64,000 nt of DNA from Pseudomonadota bacterium (GTDB lineage: Bacteria; Pseudomonadota; Alphaproteobacteria; Rhizobiales; Xanthobacteraceae). Positions within the stretch are counted from its first letter, which is position 1. Every line of letters begins with the position of its first letter. A model generated the notes under the pieces. The model made no database searches, was not told the DNA's origin, and saw only the letters and a program-made list of their open reading frames with translations. This document shows, one piece after another, positions 61,806 through 64,000 of the stretch. The stretch covers positions 1 through 64,000 of the forward strand of contig JAFAGM010000143.1 in assembly GCA_023422775.1 (NCBI GenBank). Direction: 5' to 3'. The translations under genes and the position numbers were made by a program.

Positions 61806-62182
61806 TGAAATTCCCAATCCATTTACCTTGAGCCCGCGAGCGACCATATGCGAAGCGGTCGCGGCTGCGTAGGGTTGTGGTGCTTCGATGGCCGATTTCG
61901 GGCGACGCTGTTGCGGATTGGCCACAAGCGTTCTCGCGAAACGTGGCTATGTTGCAAATCTCAGAGGATTTTGAAGCGGGGGTGTCTGACCGTCCCCTGG
62001 ATCGATCAATCCCGGCGAAGAAAAGCCTCCTGCGACCGCCCTGATGTCCAAGGGTCGAGCGAGTTTTGCACAGACCGATTCGGTTGTAGCGATCGTGATC
62101 GATCAGGCGGGCGCTGCGCCAGATAACGGTTAACACACTCTGGTTAACGCAACGTTCTACCGGTCAACGAGGCGCCGTCGGG
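61806..62182. other. Gene-free region with paired GGTTAAC words
   Basis: About 377 bases upstream of the export lipoprotein gene, and downstream of the small membrane protein gene (also minus strand). GGTTAAC occurs at 62128-62134 and 62142-62148. No gene is supported. Confidence 0.45.
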
Positions 62183-62545
62183 TTATTCCGAAACCCAGGA
62201 AACCCATGGTTTTGAAGAAACATAAGCGGCAATTTTCTCCGGGGTCATGATGCTCACGAATAGCGCGATCACAGCGATTACCAGCGCTGCCCTGGCGGTG
62301 TGGGCATATGCTCGCGCCGTGGCGGCCGCGTCGCTTGCCGCGTAAGCCGCGGACCGGGCAATTTCATTGGCGTCGCGCGCGACGGCGAGTTGTTGTCGCC
62401 CGATTTCTCGCTCCAGCGAGGCCCGCTGCTCTTTCAGCCATTCCTGGGCGTGGCGATGTTTTTCCTCGTCCCAGGCTTCGTGTTGCACCACAGCATCATG
62501 CTGGGCCAGATATTCAAATTCTTCTCGATCGCGGTCTCCAATCAC
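62183..62545 (-). CDS. Small coiled-coil membrane protein of unknown function
   Basis: 120 residues. Charged heptad-like sequence in the first 55 residues (EEFEYLAQHDAVVQHEAWDE, EWLKEQRASLEREIGRQQLA) suggests a coiled coil. It is followed by an alanine-rich helix (SAAYAASDAAATARAYAHTA) and a membrane segment at about 85-102 (ALVIAVIALFVSIM). The start is GTG with GGAG 9 bases upstream. I do not recognise the family. It could be a membrane scaffold protein; the EPS genes next to it do not prove a link. Confidence 0.65.
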   Translation of the reverse strand: MIGDRDREEFEYLAQHDAVVQHEAWDEEKHRHAQEWLKEQRASLEREIGRQQLAVARDANEIARSAAYAASDAAATARAYAHTARAALVIAVIALFVSIMTPEKIAAYVSSKPWVSWVSE

Positions 62546-62827
62546 GGCGCTTGCTCCGGGTTCGAAATTTGCGGCCTCTCAGGCATTTACCCTCGATACC
62601 CGAGAGAGCATTGGCGTCCGTCTTCCCCCGACGATGCCATGGGCATACGATGGCGAAATTGGGTCATTCGGAGCGTCGGCAAGACATTTTTCGAGGCGCC
62701 GCACCGCAGAATGCGGTGGCAGCCTGTTTCGTCAGCTGTCAAGCTCGTGGGCTGGCGGCGGAGGGTTGATTGTACGTCCACTGACGTGATCTACTGCGCT
62801 TCGAATCTTTTCGAAGGAGAAAGACCG

Positions 62828-63070
62828 GTGGGCAAAGTCACGTACGTCGCTGCTGCGGCAATGGCAGCCTTTTATTGCCTGTCGGGTACTACCGCTTTCG
62901 CCGATGAAATGGCGGTGAAGCGCCACGCCCGGAAGGCGGCGGCGCACTCGTCCGTCGTGCGCCCGGCCTGTCCCGATCCGTACTCGTGTTACTCGTTGTA
63001 CGGCGCTTATGGGCCCTATGGCGGCCGCGCCTATATGACCAGGTACGTGTACTCCGGCTGGTATCGATAG
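62828..63070 (+). CDS. Small secreted protein of unknown function
   Basis: 80 residues with a clear signal peptide (KVTYVAAAAMAAFYCLSG, cleavage after TTAFA) and a mature part of about 55 residues rich in Tyr, Gly, Pro and Cys (PACPDPYSCYSLYGAYGPYG). The GTG start has AAGGAGA ten bases upstream, which fixes it. It resembles short exported proteins common in Bradyrhizobium-like genomes, for which I know no function. Confidence 0.7.
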   Translation: MGKVTYVAAAAMAAFYCLSGTTAFADEMAVKRHARKAAAHSSVVRPACPDPYSCYSLYGAYGPYGGRAYMTRYVYSGWYR

Positions 63071-63258
63071 ACCGCTGACCAAGCTCAGCTAAATCCCGAA
63101 CAATCCAGCAACATGTCGCGGTCGTGGTGTTTCCGACGCGGTCGGGCGCGACCGGCCCGTTTACCAGTTAAGTCTGGTGCCAATCGCCCCTTGACGGGGG
63201 GATCGTGGGATGTTGCACTGCCTCTATTGCGTTGCAAAATCAGCATTTTCGGTGGTGC

Positions 63259-63450
63259 ATGACGGATGACATCGTCCATCGGGTTGTGAGTTCGTCAGGG
63301 TGTCCTGTCAGCATGCCAACCCGGCACAGGCTATCGAAGTATTTGCGGTTGCTCGCTTCGACCGGAAAGTCGGAGGAGCAACTCGTTAGACTGGGATCGG
63401 CCTACCTCAAGGAAACCCTGGATCCCGATCCGCGCTATTCGGGGTGCTGA
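63259..63450 (+). CDS. Small hypothetical protein
   Basis: 63 residues from ATG 63259 (MTDDIVHRVVSSSGCPVSMP, then TRHRLSKYLRLLASTGKSEE). The basic, helical centre and acidic C-terminus look protein-like, but there is no strong ribosome site. No family recognised. A 7-bp inverted repeat starts at its stop codon. Confidence 0.45.
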   Translation: MTDDIVHRVVSSSGCPVSMPTRHRLSKYLRLLASTGKSEEQLVRLGSAYLKETLDPDPRYSGC

Positions 63451-63467
63451 CGCCAATCAGTGGCGTC
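63449..63467. terminator. Hairpin between convergent genes
   Basis: GACGCCA-ATCAG-TGGCGTC is a perfect 7-bp inverted repeat overlapping the stop codon of the 63-residue gene and lying before the stop of the converging minus-strand gene. No T tract follows. TGGCGTC recurs about 16 bases on. Confidence 0.4.
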
Positions 63468-63530
63468 TGCAATTCGTGGCGTCTGGCTGTCTCGGCGCCG
63501 TTCAATGCGACAGCCTCGCCAGGATCGCTG

Positions 63531-64000
63531 CTATTCTATTTGGTTAGTCGTATAGATCTGAATGTTGTCCCAATGCCACGTGTAAAGACCGGTTGAGTTC
63601 GCCGCCGCTCCCCTCATGTCGAAATGCTTGTCCGGATTGTAGCTGTCGTCGGCGAACTGAACACGGATGTCTCCGCCGGGAATGCGGCCGGTGTTGGTTC
63701 GTGAGACTGTCCTGCCGTTCGGCTGCGCGATGGTCGTCGTCAGCGTCCCGTTGCCATTGTCAATTACACAGTGCTTGTAGCGGGCAGCCTTGTCCGATGT
63801 CGTGACGCCTTGTGCCCCGTCGCGGAATTGTCCGTTGGTGTAGCTGCGCATGCTGCCGCGGAACACCTTTACGCCGTTTGCTGCAGAGCCCTGCGGCGAG
63901 CTCGGGCCTTCGCCCTTCGGGAAGTCGGCTGCCGTGTAACCTAGGTCGGTCTGTCCTGCATACTCGGCGGGAGTGAGGAAGTTGACCACAGTCCACTTGC
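63531..64000 (-). CDS. 3' end of a gene of unknown function, probably a beta-sandwich secreted protein
   Basis: The frame is open to the right edge, so the N-terminus lies outside; the last visible upstream residues are KWTVV and an in-frame GTG at 63989 is probably internal. The visible 155 residues are rich in Gly, Thr, Asn and aromatic residues (VKVFRGSMRSYTNGQFRDGA, GGDIRVQFADDSYNPDKHFD) and end YTWHWDNIQIYTTNQIE. This is like the concanavalin-type C-terminal domain of secreted carbohydrate-binding proteins, but no family is certain. Confidence 0.6.
   Translation of the reverse strand, partial: KWTVVNFLTPAEYAGQTDLGYTAADFPKGEGPSSPQGSAANGVKVFRGSMRSYTNGQFRDGAQGVTTSDKAARYKHCVIDNGNGTLTTTIAQPNGRTVSRTNTGRIPGGDIRVQFADDSYNPDKHFDMRGAAANSTGLYTWHWDNIQIYTTNQIE

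Noticed and set aside
61848..61925. Longer start for the export lipoprotein
   Set aside because: It would bury the lipoprotein signal peptide more than 50 residues inside the protein; no ribosome site supports it.
62128..62148. CtrA-type site (TTAA-N7-TTAA) in the paired GGTTAAC words, and likewise at 3097-3117 and 55468-55498
   Set aside because: The spacings are 10, 13 and 9-10 bases between TTAA words, not the 7 required for a full CtrA box.
1..64000. CRISPR arrays, tRNA or rRNA genes
   Set aside because: I found no repeat-spacer pattern, no CCA-ended cloverleaf-like sequence and no rRNA-like stretch while reading the window; short RNAs could still be missed by eye.

Overview
The window looks like chromosome of a high-GC alphaproteobacterium of the Bradyrhizobium / Rhodopseudomonas type. 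This is inferred from codon use, the rhizobial style of the polysaccharide proteins and the IS5-type transposase, not from a marker gene. It has two interlocked parts: a Wzx/Wzy-type exopolysaccharide (EPS) locus, and a hybrid NRPS-PKS biosynthetic gene cluster (BGC) that splits it in two.

Left EPS half (1-17401): the N-terminal part of a chain-length/tyrosine-autokinase-like protein on the minus strand (cut by the window edge), a PhyH-type dioxygenase, a GT4 glycosyltransferase, a Wzx-type flippase, a GT2, a UDP-galactopyranose-mutase-like flavoprotein, a left-handed beta-helix acyltransferase, a Wzy/O-antigen-ligase-type protein, another GT4, another GT2, a full-length Wzc/ExoP-like protein (paralogue of the first gene) and a secreted GH9 glycanase. 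Right EPS half (50636-61805): two paralogous polyprenyl-phosphate sugar phosphotransferases flanking a UDP-glucuronate decarboxylase, a GT2, a GT-C-like membrane protein, a broken IS5-family element beside an inverted remnant of a second copy, and a Wza-type export lipoprotein. Past this are three small genes of unknown function and the 3' end of a larger one.

BGC (17475-49805): a minus-strand run encodes a C-A-PCP NRPS whose A domain carries two inserted enzymes (a luciferase-like monooxygenase between A4 and A5, a methyltransferase between A8 and A9), a TIGR04325-like methyltransferase, a 3287-residue A-PCP-KS-AT-ACP-aminotransferase-C-A-PCP megasynthase, a carrier-less C-TE protein whose thioesterase has Cys in place of the nucleophilic Ser, an alpha/beta hydrolase and an Sfp-type phosphopantetheinyl transferase. 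Divergent from it is a single-module PKS (KS-AT-KR-DH-ACP-TE). Converging on that is a four-gene operon with overlapping starts and stops: GMC oxidoreductase, aldo/keto reductase, a second (EntD-type) phosphopantetheinyl transferase and an SGNH hydrolase.

Proposed logic (inference): an amino-acid starter is extended with malonyl, the beta-keto group is transaminated to a beta,gamma-diamino acyl unit, and residues with glycine-like A-domain codes are added. One of these is offered to a built-in monooxygenase and methyltransferase, as in the myxothiazol/melithiazol terminal-amide systems. The Cys-thioesterase and the PKS thioesterase give two further release options. No transporter and no transcriptional regulator is visible inside the BGC. 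Perfect palindromes in the divergent promoter region are the best candidates for its control sites.
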